Shown: piece after piece, positions 15,456-21,690 of the stretch | Position numbering within the stretch: the first letter of the stretch is position 1 | Layout: every line of letters begins with the position of its first letter | From: a virus | Length of the DNA: 24,911 nucleotides | IMG/VR virus record: IMGVR_UViG_3300025282_000226 | Coordinates: 1 to 24,911 of that record | Strand: one strand, 5' to 3' | Notes under the pieces: model-generated | Told to the model about the DNA's origin: nothing | What the model saw: the letters and a program-made list of their open reading frames with translations, nothing else | The model's database searches: none | Program-made: the position numbers and the translations under genes

Positions 15456-17818
15456 TACTGTAATCCCCCCTCTGGCTCTACCCCTGCCTCTGGCGATATT
15501 TCTGCACCCTCAGTTGCCGCTTGCTGTTCTGGTTCACTTACCGTTGTTGGAACACCGCCCTCAACCGCCTGTCCACCAGCACCACCGAGTTGCTGCTGCA
15601 TCTGCTGTGCCGCTTGCATCATCTGTTGCTGTTGCGCCTCTTGCTGTACTCGTCTTAATACAGAACGCAAATAAGAACTATAGATATTCATTTCTATCTT
15701 GGTACTCAAAAGGCCAAAGTCATCGCTTTGCTGAAACGCCAGTAATTTTTGTAGATGGGTATTAACATCTTCCAATGGTGCGCCATCAGGAACCTCACCC
15801 TTAATGACAGCCGATATAGCCTGTTCGCCTGTAATTCGTGGAGTACGGTCATCTTCTGTTGGCGGCTTAACATACTGGTCTGGATCTTGATCTAAGGATT
15901 TCACATAATCACGAATAAGCTGGTGGGATGTTTGCTGATCGGTAATCCCCATCTGAAGCGCAAGCGGGCTAATAAGCACACCCATCATACGCTCGAATAC
16001 CTGAGACATCGCCTGTCTGTTAGTATTGAGAATTGTAGCACGAAATTCAAAATCCATGTCTGCATCTAGTTCCTTATTAGTAACCAACGTATACTCATCC
16101 CCCGGCTTTGGAAGCCCAACAACACGGATTTCTTTCTCTGGTGGAAAGTTAGCCTGATTTAGCCTGTGGAACATTCTATGAACTTTTTTAAGGCCACTAA
16201 AAAATCTTCTTAACATCTGCTCGCTTCTAACATCGCCTTGTTGCAATAAGGCCATTGTAGTTCCCATTGTTCTCAATGCCGATGCCTTGCCAGTAGGAAC
16301 TCGTCCAAGTTGAACATCTGAAATCATTGATAGTCGTTCAATCATTTGCTGCACAAGACCCATTGTGTTTAATACCCAGGCATTATTCTCGTTACCCCAT
16401 CTTGGGAACATAATATCTTGCTGTGGATTATCTAAGGGAAATCCATCACCAGGCGATAATCTAACTATCTCTGGTTGCATACTGCTGGATGAACGATAGA
16501 AGAAATATGGAACATTTCTAATCTCGCCCCAATCAATATTCATATCCATTAAGGTTTTGTAAATATCATAGAGAGGTTCTACAAGCTCTAGTAGTCCTAT
16601 TCCATAGAGCTGGTTGGGAACAGATATGAAACGAGCTTCGGCGATAGGACGCTCAATAGGTGTACCTGGATAAATTTCTGTAAGATATCTGGCTCTAAGT
16701 AATCGCTTAGTGTCTCTTGTTACCCAAAATATAACGTGTTCGGCTAGTCCATCGCCATTTACATCCCACAATCCATAATGTTCAACAATCTCAATACCAC
16801 GAAGCTCTTTCTTTGTTTGGTCATGCTTGGCCTGTTCGGTTTGAAAACCACTCATGGCATCTTTCTGTTCCCGCATTTGCTCATTTTCATTAGCACTTGT
16901 AATAGGCGAGGTAGATGTACTAATGGCAATCCAATCTTCTTCGGTCATTAAATCATATGTGCCATCGTTCATTCTTCTGCGTATCTCATCTAAGCTGGCA
17001 ATCCCAATGCGATTAACATAGGGCGCACCGAAGGGATTATCGGGGCCAGGTGGCTGAAGGTTAGCAGAGCGAATGGGAGCTACTATATCCTCAATATCTT
17101 CAACAATAACTACAGGCCCGTCTTTGACAAGAACTTCATGCTGAATATGAGCTTCCAGCCTACCATCGTCTCTGTCATAGAAATCTACCTTACCATCTCT
17201 ATGCTCGCCATTCTCGTCAAGTACGATCTTCCATGAATATCCATCCTCACTAGTAGCATTTGCATCTAAAAGAGAATCGCCAAATAAGTCTAAGAGCTTA
17301 TCGCCTATTAGTTCGGCAACCCCACCATTGGCGGCTTCCTCGGGTAGTTTATCTAAAATCCTAACATCATTAATTTGTTGCTTATCCTTTACCCATCTAA
17401 CGAAAGAAAATACAGTTCCATCATAAACAAAGTTAGAAGCCATATCGTCTATCTTGGACGCACCGTCTTGCTCGACAAATAACTGCCAATCAAGTAGCTG
17501 GTCTATTTTCTGTTGTTTAGCAACATTCCTGCTCTGTCGTGCTTTCGATTGTATGATAGGACGAAATCCCGTAGCGGCGTTAAAGATTGATGCCTGTACT
17601 CTTAGGGCAGCTACGGTCATAACTGGAATCCAGAAGTTAGAAGAATTAGCCCAAGGGCCGTTGTTGCTAGGCAACCAGCCACGAAACTTAGCGTATCGGC
17701 TGATTCGTCTGTTTAGCCAGTCACGCCTTTCGTTAATATCGTGTTCTAATCGTGAAATAACAAAACTAGAAACTTCGTCTTTATCGATTTTAAATGATTC
17801 TTTAGCTTTTCGAGCCAT
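15455..17818 (-). CDS. Portal protein
   Basis: 787 aa from ATG 17818, which has AGGAGAT 6-7 nt upstream. An in-frame TTG at 17842 would add eight residues and overlap terL, but is less likely. It immediately follows terL, has a size typical of large podovirus portals, and has matching segments: RRDWLNRRISRYAKFRGWLP near the start, IPNQLYGIGLLELVEPLYDI-like helix-forming centre (from ISVPNQLYGIGLL), IERLSMISDVQLGRVPTGKA with SALRTMGTTMALLQQGDVRS, and a Gln-rich C-terminus (QQEAQQQQMMQAAQQMQQQL) that may form a barrel-type coiled coil. It forms the dodecameric DNA channel at one vertex, docks the terminase and binds the adaptor. Confidence 0.85.
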   Translation of the reverse strand: MARKAKESFKIDKDEVSSFVISRLEHDINERRDWLNRRISRYAKFRGWLPSNNGPWANSSNFWIPVMTVAALRVQASIFNAATGFRPIIQSKARQSRNVAKQQKIDQLLDWQLFVEQDGASKIDDMASNFVYDGTVFSFVRWVKDKQQINDVRILDKLPEEAANGGVAELIGDKLLDLFGDSLLDANATSEDGYSWKIVLDENGEHRDGKVDFYDRDDGRLEAHIQHEVLVKDGPVVIVEDIEDIVAPIRSANLQPPGPDNPFGAPYVNRIGIASLDEIRRRMNDGTYDLMTEEDWIAISTSTSPITSANENEQMREQKDAMSGFQTEQAKHDQTKKELRGIEIVEHYGLWDVNGDGLAEHVIFWVTRDTKRLLRARYLTEIYPGTPIERPIAEARFISVPNQLYGIGLLELVEPLYDIYKTLMDMNIDWGEIRNVPYFFYRSSSSMQPEIVRLSPGDGFPLDNPQQDIMFPRWGNENNAWVLNTMGLVQQMIERLSMISDVQLGRVPTGKASALRTMGTTMALLQQGDVRSEQMLRRFFSGLKKVHRMFHRLNQANFPPEKEIRVVGLPKPGDEYTLVTNKELDADMDFEFRATILNTNRQAMSQVFERMMGVLISPLALQMGITDQQTSHQLIRDYVKSLDQDPDQYVKPPTEDDRTPRITGEQAISAVIKGEVPDGAPLEDVNTHLQKLLAFQQSDDFGLLSTKIEMNIYSSYLRSVLRRVQQEAQQQQMMQAAQQMQQQLGGAGGQAVEGGVPTTVSEPEQQAATEGAEISPEAGVEPEGGLQ

Positions 17819-17829
17819 TGAATTATCTC

Positions 17830-19578
17830 CTACCTTTGCCAACTAGGTGGCCGATTAGTATTTCTTTCTAGTGGTTTATAAAAAGTACCACGCCTAATAC
17901 GTTCTAGTTTATCGGAATACAAGGGGGAATTAACCACATCGCTCTTTCTAAGAATCTGAGTTCCGGTCTTTAAAGCTCTGAAAGTAAAATCCCCATTAAC
18001 CAGATAGCCAGCCAAGGTCGGAAAGTCATCATCCTTATCTCTAGGTCTTGGTTTAGGGTCACGTTCATCGTTTGAGTATCTAGTCCATTCTGCCCAACAG
18101 TATCTCAAGAACTGATTGTTGGTAAACTTACAGTTATTGAATATACGAAACCTGGGCAACATAGTTCGCTTATCAGGTTTCATCAGTTCCTTCAATCTCA
18201 TTCTAGCCGTTAAACGATTGTCGTTAGCCAAAGAGCAGCGCAGTCCAACTAAATCAAATTCCTCTTTTACCGTCCTTGCCGAAGTCTTAGATGACGAAGA
18301 AGGCGATTGGCCCATATTAGGATCAATTAATCTTTTGTGAACCTGTAGATGCAAATCACCTTCTATCTGCCTAACAGCATTGTAGACCAATAAGGGTTCA
18401 TCGTCTATGCGTAACTCGGCTACCTGGAATACGTCATCAGAAGGACTTATGGCATACCATGCTATACAATGAGGTTTTCGTGGATGTGGGTCTAAAACCA
18501 TAACCACAGGCCATGTGTACGCCTGGTCTATGGGTTCTACGAAATGACAGAAGCTGGCTGTATCTTCAGATTGGCAATAAGAACATTTTCTATCGCTTAC
18601 AGATAGAATAGCCTTACTACATCCAAAGCACCAGTATTTAGGCACATCGGTATAGAGCGGATAGATCCTACCCGTTAGATGCAGAAATTTCCCGTGAAAC
18701 CTTACTTCCTTCTGGTCATCCGATAAGCTCTTAGCAACATCGTGAATTTCCTGCTGACTAAGGATACGATTATGCTCGGTAAATAAAGTAAACGAATCAA
18801 TATTTTCATCCTTGTTTGGCCCTTCTAATCCTTTTTCATAAAGTTCATCATACACCCAAGCGGCATCCCAGGCTGCTCCCTCGTCATCCGGTGGGGTCAT
18901 TGCCATGTAGAGCTTGCCACCAGTGTCGATAGTCCTCATCTTATTCTCACGATATATGGACTTAGGCGGTCCTTCATCGTGAAGAATCAGGTGAAAACTA
19001 CCACCAGAGAAGTTCTCGGTTTCCTGATCGTGAGACATAAACTGGATAGTAGTACCATTAGCTAAAGAGAGAGTTCTTTGCTTCTCGCTCCAAGATTGAA
19101 ACCAATCACCGTTTTTAAGCATATGAGGCGGTATCCAGCCCCAATGACCGTAGGAACCACCTTCAGGATCTCTACCGTTCCACTTCCACCATTGTAGTTT
19201 TGGTTTAATGATAGGTTCCAATACGTTGGTTAGAGATTTACAAACAACACGAATTCTAAGGGGCGGTTTAAACTTCTTATCTCTAGGGTAATCCTTCTCA
19301 AGCGAATAGGGGATAATACCCGTTCCCTGAATACATATCTCAGCCAGGGTAGTGTCGGTCTTACTGCTTCTATTGCCACCAGTAACAATAATCTCTTTTG
19401 CCATACTAAGGTGAATCCTTCTTGCATCTTTGTTTACCGGCTCATATAGCAAAAGTTGCTGTTTCTGCTTTAAGTTGTTCCTGTATTCATTTATTTCATT
19501 AGCTAACTTAATCCGTTCTTCCAAAGAAAGAGCTAATATATCTTCTTTCGACTTCTTTAATGCGACTTTGAGGTTCAT
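17830..19578 (-). CDS. terL: Terminase large subunit
   Basis: 582 aa. ATPase domain: Walker A TGGNRSSKT (66-74), Walker B LILHDE (197-202) and a YMAMTPP coupling motif (224-230). Nuclease domain: acidic residues in VLDPHP (D363), LIDPNMG (D419) and KDDDFPTL (D517/518), consistent with an RNase H-like headful or cos nuclease. Between the domains, residues 317-344 hold CFGC, CSYC and a further Cys, a zinc-binding insert. It packages DNA through the portal encoded just downstream. No SD precedes the ATG, and the promoter at 19591-19618 would start transcription only a few bases before it. No obvious small terminase subunit lies next to it. Confidence 0.9.
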   Translation of the reverse strand: MNLKVALKKSKEDILALSLEERIKLANEINEYRNNLKQKQQLLLYEPVNKDARRIHLSMAKEIIVTGGNRSSKTDTTLAEICIQGTGIIPYSLEKDYPRDKKFKPPLRIRVVCKSLTNVLEPIIKPKLQWWKWNGRDPEGGSYGHWGWIPPHMLKNGDWFQSWSEKQRTLSLANGTTIQFMSHDQETENFSGGSFHLILHDEGPPKSIYRENKMRTIDTGGKLYMAMTPPDDEGAAWDAAWVYDELYEKGLEGPNKDENIDSFTLFTEHNRILSQQEIHDVAKSLSDDQKEVRFHGKFLHLTGRIYPLYTDVPKYWCFGCSKAILSVSDRKCSYCQSEDTASFCHFVEPIDQAYTWPVVMVLDPHPRKPHCIAWYAISPSDDVFQVAELRIDDEPLLVYNAVRQIEGDLHLQVHKRLIDPNMGQSPSSSSKTSARTVKEEFDLVGLRCSLANDNRLTARMRLKELMKPDKRTMLPRFRIFNNCKFTNNQFLRYCWAEWTRYSNDERDPKPRPRDKDDDFPTLAGYLVNGDFTFRALKTGTQILRKSDVVNSPLYSDKLERIRRGTFYKPLERNTNRPPSWQR

Positions 19579-19590
19579 TTTAAACGCTAT

Positions 19591-19618
19591 TTTATACCCT
19601 AAAACAAGAATCTGTCAA
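19591..19618 (-). promoter_or_regulatory. Sigma70-type promoter for the late operon
   Basis: On the minus strand, TTGACA (19618-19613) is followed after 16 nt by TATAAA (19596-19591), continuing as TATAAAAT. The -35 is a perfect consensus and the -10 matches 5 of 6. Transcription should begin near 19584, about 6 nt before the terL ATG. It points into the whole structural operon. Confidence 0.7.
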
Positions 19619-19661
19619 TAGTCTTATAGGTTATGTGACGATTCAATTGATGATTATTGAT

Positions 19662-19762
19662 GGGTTGGAGGGGCTTAAAATTCGTTTCATTCTAATCCCA
19701 ACCCTATAGAAGAAAAGGAAACGAATTCGTTTCCGCCACGGGTAATCCCCTAGTGGCGGAAA
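19662..19762. promoter_or_regulatory. Overlapping, mutually exclusive hairpins
   Basis: GGGTTGG (19662-19668) can pair with CCAACCC (19698-19704). A perfect 18-nt palindrome, GGAAACGAATTCGTTTCC, lies at 19717-19734. TTTCCGCCAC (19730-19739) pairs perfectly over 10 bp with GTGGCGGAAA (19753-19762). The last two structures share 19730-19734, so only one can form at a time. AATTCGTTTC also occurs as a direct repeat at 19679-19688 and 19725-19734. The set lies just upstream of the late promoter. Operator sites or an attenuator-like switch are possible. Confidence 0.55.
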
Positions 19763-19782
19763 TGTATTTATATTCGAGATAC

Positions 19783-19826
19783 AACCTAACCTCTGACTAT
19801 AGAGACCCCCCATCGGAGGTTAGGTT
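19783..19826. repeat. Perfect 11-bp inverted repeat
   Basis: AACCTAACCTC at 19783-19793 and GAGGTTAGGTT at 19816-19826 are exact reverse complements separated by 22 nt. A hairpin or a dimeric protein site are both possible. There is no U-run on either strand after it. Confidence 0.6.
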
Positions 19827-19847
19827 TAGGTATACACCCCAGGATTG

Positions 19848-19975
19848 CTCTACATCTCTACACTCGTTGACATTTCCTCTTATATTTCAACTATTTGTGC
19901 CGGTGTAGAGTGCTTCTGATGTAGAGGTGTAGAGGGAATATGGGGCAAGTGAAGGTGAGATGTAGGTATGTAGGT
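19848..19975. repeat. TGTAGAG iteron-like array with 8-bp steps
   Basis: The heptamer TGTAGAG occurs five times: inverted at 19848-19854 and 19856-19862, direct at 19904-19910, 19920-19926 and 19928-19934. A variant, TGTAGGT, follows at 19961-19967 and 19969-19975. Start-to-start steps within the groups are 8, 16, 8 and 8. The first pair and the 19920-19934 pair form a 15-bp inverted repeat with one mismatch. The regular spacing suggests an array of binding sites. Confidence 0.65.
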
Positions 19976-20041
19976 CGTAGCCCTAAGAAATAAAGCTTCA
20001 TTCCCTATTCCCCGTTTCTTAGCCAAAGCCAAATAACTCAT
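19880..20041 (-). CDS. Possible 53-aa protein overlapping the repeat array
   Basis: The minus-strand frame from ATG 20041 to TAA 19880 has an AGAGG sequence about 6 nt upstream. The first 20 residues (MSYLALAKKRGIGNEALFLR) look like a normal helical protein start. The remainder is Pro/His/Thr/Ser-rich and reads through the TGTAGAG repeats. It could be a genuine small protein, or the stub of a decayed gene whose tail has been replaced by repeats. I do not recognise a family. The repeat step is not a multiple of three, so the repeats were not shaped as codons. Confidence 0.35.
   Translation of the reverse strand: MSYLALAKKRGIGNEALFLRATTYIPTSHLHLPHIPSTPLHQKHSTPAQIVEI
19983..20022. repeat. 8-bp inverted repeat CTAAGAAA / TTTCTTAG
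   Basis: CTAAGAAA (19983-19990) and TTTCTTAG (20015-20022) are perfect complements around a 24-nt pyrimidine-rich centre. It lies between the two repeat arrays. A stem or a bipartite site is possible. Confidence 0.45.
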
Positions 20042-20112
20042 TTTTCACCTCTCAGGACTGCGAAAAGTGCGAAAAATGCGAAAAGAATTCGCTTAATTCG
20101 CTTAATTCGCAT
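20038..20112 (-). CDS. Possible 24-aa basic-hydrophobic peptide encoded by the 9-mer array
   Basis: ATG at 20112, with TGA (20040-20038) overlapping the ATG of the 53-aa frame as ATGA. The 9-bp repeats read as three RI(K/L) tripeptides and then three FA(F/L/V) tripeptides, giving a basic start followed by a 12-residue hydrophobic run (ILFAFFALFAVL) and RGEK. No SD is visible upstream. The ATGA junction and membrane-active composition are suggestive, but the frame may simply be a by-product of the repeats. Confidence 0.25.
   Translation of the reverse strand: MRIKRIKRILFAFFALFAVLRGEK
20059..20112. repeat. Six 9-bp units: three direct, three inverted
   Basis: Bases 20059-20085 are three copies of TGCGAAAAR in tandem. 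Bases 20086-20112 are three copies of AATTCGC(T/A)T. The core GCGAA therefore appears three times on the plus strand and three times on the minus strand, with no spacer and total length exactly 6 x 9. The two halves can also fold into a stem with three GCGAA/TTCGC helices. Initiator or repressor binding sites, or a cruciform, are possible functions. Confidence 0.75.
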
Positions 20113-20336
20113 GGGGGACGACCAATTACAGTCATCTACTATCAGGTAAAAAGTTAGATAAATATAGGAAATCATTAAAGAAAAGAGCAGATATTTGGCG
20201 GATCAGGTAAATACCTAAAACCCTAAATACCACAATTTGGGCTTCAAACTACCATTTTGGGCCTCTATACTAGCAAAATTGACACTCAAGTTGGGGTTTT
20301 AAGGCAAGAAGTCGCCAAACATGGACTTAACCTTCT
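20113..20336. other. Non-coding AT-rich stretch with scattered short repeats
   Basis: No gene is supported. ATCAGGTAAA occurs directly repeated at 20141-20150 and 20202-20211. TTTGGCG (20194-20200) is inverted as CGCCAAA (20313-20319), and AAAACCC (20217-20223) is inverted as GGGTTTT (20294-20300). None is strong enough to name. Confidence 0.4.
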
Positions 20337-20519
20337 TTATTTTGTTATTTTATGCCAATGGTCTTGCCATTTTTTTAATTCCCTTAGATGAGTCTCTAGC
20401 CGTTTAGGATTTAAACGAACCCCCATTTTCTTCCAGGCTGCCAAGATTCTTTTAATGACAGCTAAATCAATAACCTCAATGCTGTTGGTAGATAGAGATT
20501 GAAAGCTATCCTGAATCAT
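20337..20519 (-). CDS. Small helical protein coupled to the zinc-ribbon gene
   Basis: 60 aa, not recognised. Helical and basic: IEVIDLAVIKRILAAWKKMG, then NPKRLETHLRELKKWQDHWHK. The Trp/Lys/His-rich amphipathic helices suggest protein or DNA binding. Its ATG lies inside the last codons of the zinc-ribbon gene (14-nt overlap), so the pair is translated together. It is too small for a usual terminase small subunit, although it is upstream of terL in the same orientation. Confidence 0.55.
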   Translation of the reverse strand: MIQDSFQSLSTNSIEVIDLAVIKRILAAWKKMGVRLNPKRLETHLRELKKWQDHWHKITK

Positions 20520-20661
20520 TTGCGTCTATACCTAGATAACCGCCTAGAATCTCGTTACAGGATTCGAAATATCCACAGCCTTCCCTAGTACAGAGTAACT
20601 GGCAGTGTCTTTCAATCATGTGAGTACCACATACAGGACAAATAGTATTAACTTCTATCAA
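20506..20661 (-). CDS. Six-cysteine zinc-ribbon microprotein
   Basis: 51 aa from TTG 20661 to TAG 20506. A G-rich SD (ACGGGGGT) lies 7 nt upstream. Cysteines fall at 8, 11, 20, 24, 29 and 35 in the pattern CPVCG...HCQLLCTREGCGYFESC, as in zinc ribbons of transcription or topoisomerase accessory domains. Six cysteines in 28 residues could hold one Zn with spares, or a binuclear site. Its 3' end overlaps the 60-aa gene. Function unknown; nucleic-acid binding is likely. The TTG start is the only one that keeps the first CxxC with an SD. Confidence 0.6.
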   Translation of the reverse strand: MIEVNTICPVCGTHMIERHCQLLCTREGCGYFESCNEILGGYLGIDANDSG

Positions 20662-20677
20662 TTAAAATACCCCCGTA

Positions 20678-20695
20678 AGGGCCGTAAGTGGCCCT
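20678..20695 (-). promoter_or_regulatory. Hairpin before the zinc-ribbon gene
   Basis: AGGGCC and GGCCCT form a perfect 6-bp stem with a 6-nt loop; in minus-strand RNA it ends ~5 nt before the SD ACGGGGGT of the zinc-ribbon gene. The loop bases (ACUUAC) and the following UUACGG share a UUAC element. A translation-control hairpin is possible. Confidence 0.4.
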
Positions 20696-20857
20696 AGAAT
20701 GAACTTTTATTGAGTAGCCTATACCAAAGTACCCCTTTTTTGTTTTCATGGTGTGTGAGTAGGAACCCTATTGTTTCGTATATATAAGCTTTTATACCAT
20801 CGTGGTGTATGGCTGGGAACCATATAGTATGCCCCAAGGGCAGCCTGCCCATATTAG

Positions 20858-20934
20858 TATTATTATTATTATTATTATTATTATGATTATTATTATGATG
20901 ATTACTATCATTATTATTATTATTACTATCATTG
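20858..20934. repeat. (TAT)9 microsatellite with degenerate continuation
   Basis: Nine perfect TAT units occupy 20858-20884. Degenerate ATT/ATG/ATC triplets follow to about 20934, with TTACTATCATT repeated. It is almost pure A+T, non-coding and easily melted. Such triplet runs are uncommon in compact phage genomes. Confidence 0.8.
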
Positions 20935-21049
20935 TGTCAAGCCCTACCCTATCTATAGCAAGCTCCGCCACCCTACCTTGATAGTCGGATAATATTACAC
21001 CCCACCCCCACCTCTTTAAAAAATAATAAAAAATAATTGCAATAAACGG

Positions 21050-21077
21050 TTGACGTGGTTGTCTAGTATAATATATA
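21050..21077 (+). promoter_or_regulatory. Promoter candidate for the plus-strand operon
   Basis: TTGACG (21050-21055) is followed after 16 nt by TATATA (21072-21077). A perfect TATAAT at 21067-21072 is only 11 nt from the -35 and would need another partner, but could act with an activator. Transcription would enter the plus-strand genes from about 21085. Confidence 0.5.
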
Positions 21078-21135
21078 TGATGATAGTGTTAATTAGATAT
21101 CAAATAAACCGTACCCCAACAGGGGGAGTAACAAA

Positions 21136-21207
21136 ATGAGGAGACACTATGACAATGAACAAACGCTTAACAATCTACGAAATAAAAAGGCGGACCGAAG
21201 AGACTAA
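21136..21207 (+). CDS. Short leader ORF overlapping the next gene's start
   Basis: ATG at 21136 has a strong SD (AGGGGGAG) 7 nt upstream and encodes 23 residues, rich in Arg, Asn and Asp (MRRHYDNEQTLNNLRNKKAD...), ending at TAA 21207. The next gene's SD and ATG (21149) lie inside it in another frame. It could be a leader peptide that opens or competes for the downstream start. Alternatively the upstream SD is just a standby site. Confidence 0.35.
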   Translation: MRRHYDNEQTLNNLRNKKADRRD

Positions 21208-21448
21208 CCCGTACTTTTTCAGCAGGAAAACCATGAAGTTCTTCGGGCAAACACTGCGAGACTTTCGTATCCGCAGGGAGGCAGACGGGCGCTATCGTAT
21301 AGAGGCTCCTACCTATCGGGGTCCGGATAAACTAAATAGACCAACGGTCAGATACTACAACCCATCAACCAATGATCTGGATCTGGAAGAATGGGAAGAT
21401 TTAAAGACGCTCTTGGAGAGTAGCTATCAAAGGGGGTCACATATATGA
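21149..21448 (+). CDS. Small conserved-type phage accessory protein, 99 aa
   Basis: The segment EETNPYFFSRKTMKFFGQTL, followed by RDFRIRREADGRYRIEAPTY and VRYYNPSTNDL, matches a small family I recall from phages and mobile elements of diverse bacteria, with no assigned function. It is basic in the first half and acidic at the end (LEEWEDLKTLLES). SD GAGGAG lies ~5 nt before the ATG at 21149; a second ATG at 21155 is less well placed. It ends in an ATGA overlap with the next gene. Confidence 0.75.
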   Translation: MTMNKRLTIYEIKRRTEETNPYFFSRKTMKFFGQTLRDFRIRREADGRYRIEAPTYRGPDKLNRPTVRYYNPSTNDLDLEEWEDLKTLLESSYQRGSHI

Positions 21449-21609
21449 AAAAAGGCAAATCGACAACACAAACACACTACCAGCTTGAGGCAGACACAGT
21501 CGGGGCTACATTAGACGAACTAGAGGATTATATCAGTAGCAGTCAGGATGATGATGTGGTCGCATGGAGCGTATACCTGTCAGCCTGCGATCCTGATGGG
21601 TACCTCTAG
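21445..21609 (+). CDS. Small acidic protein, 54 aa
   Basis: ATG 21445 overlaps the upstream TGA (ATGA) and has SD AAAGGGGGT 7 nt before. A short basic, Thr/Gln-rich start is followed by an acidic helix (LEADTVGATLDELEDYISSS) and a C-terminal strand (DVVAWSVYLSACDPDGYL). Not recognised. The small size, charge and early-operon position are typical of phage accessory proteins acting on host targets, but nothing specific is shown. Confidence 0.65.
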   Translation: MKKGKSTTQTHYQLEADTVGATLDELEDYISSSQDDDVVAWSVYLSACDPDGYL

Positions 21610-21644
21610 TGGTAAATCCTTTTTTAAAGGCAACAATAATAGGT

Positions 21645-21680
21645 GAATAACAACGTAGCCCCGTCGGGCGAATAACAACG
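21645..21680 (+). repeat. Direct repeat GAATAACAACG with small hairpin
   Basis: GAATAACAACG occurs at 21645-21655 and 21670-21680, a 25-bp step. Between them GCCC and GGGC (21658-21669) can form a 4-bp stem with loop CGTC. The second copy ends at the SD (GGGAGGA) of the 108-aa gene. It may be a duplicated leader segment or a binding site. Confidence 0.45.
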
Positions 21681-21690
21681 GGAGGATAAA

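Larger units (their letters stand above)
20662..21135. other. Divergent control region, no genes
   Basis: This 474-nt gap separates minus-strand genes on the left from the plus-strand operon on the right. It contains a 6-bp hairpin at 20678-20695, a 5-bp GGGCA/TGCCC hairpin at 20838-20850, the ATT microsatellite at 20858-20934, CCCTACC directly repeated near 20943-20976, an A-rich run around 21018-21035 and the plus-strand promoter candidate at 21050-21077. A 33-codon minus-strand frame (20648-20749) lacks an SD and was not called. Confidence 0.6.

Noticed and set aside
17819-17842. TTG start for the portal gene at 17842
   Set aside because: ATG at 17818 has an excellent SD (AGGAGAT) and removes the overlap with terL.
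19848-19975. Heptamer array as coding repeats
   Set aside because: The 8-bp step shifts frame at each unit, so it cannot encode a repeated peptide.
20059-20112. Possible CRISPR-like array
   Set aside because: Units are only 9 bp with no spacers, and the orientation flips halfway.
20648-20749. 33-codon minus-strand frame starting MKTKKGYFGIG, vaguely like the start of TrmH-type methylases
   Set aside because: No SD, too short, and it overlaps the zinc-ribbon start. The resemblance covers only a few residues.
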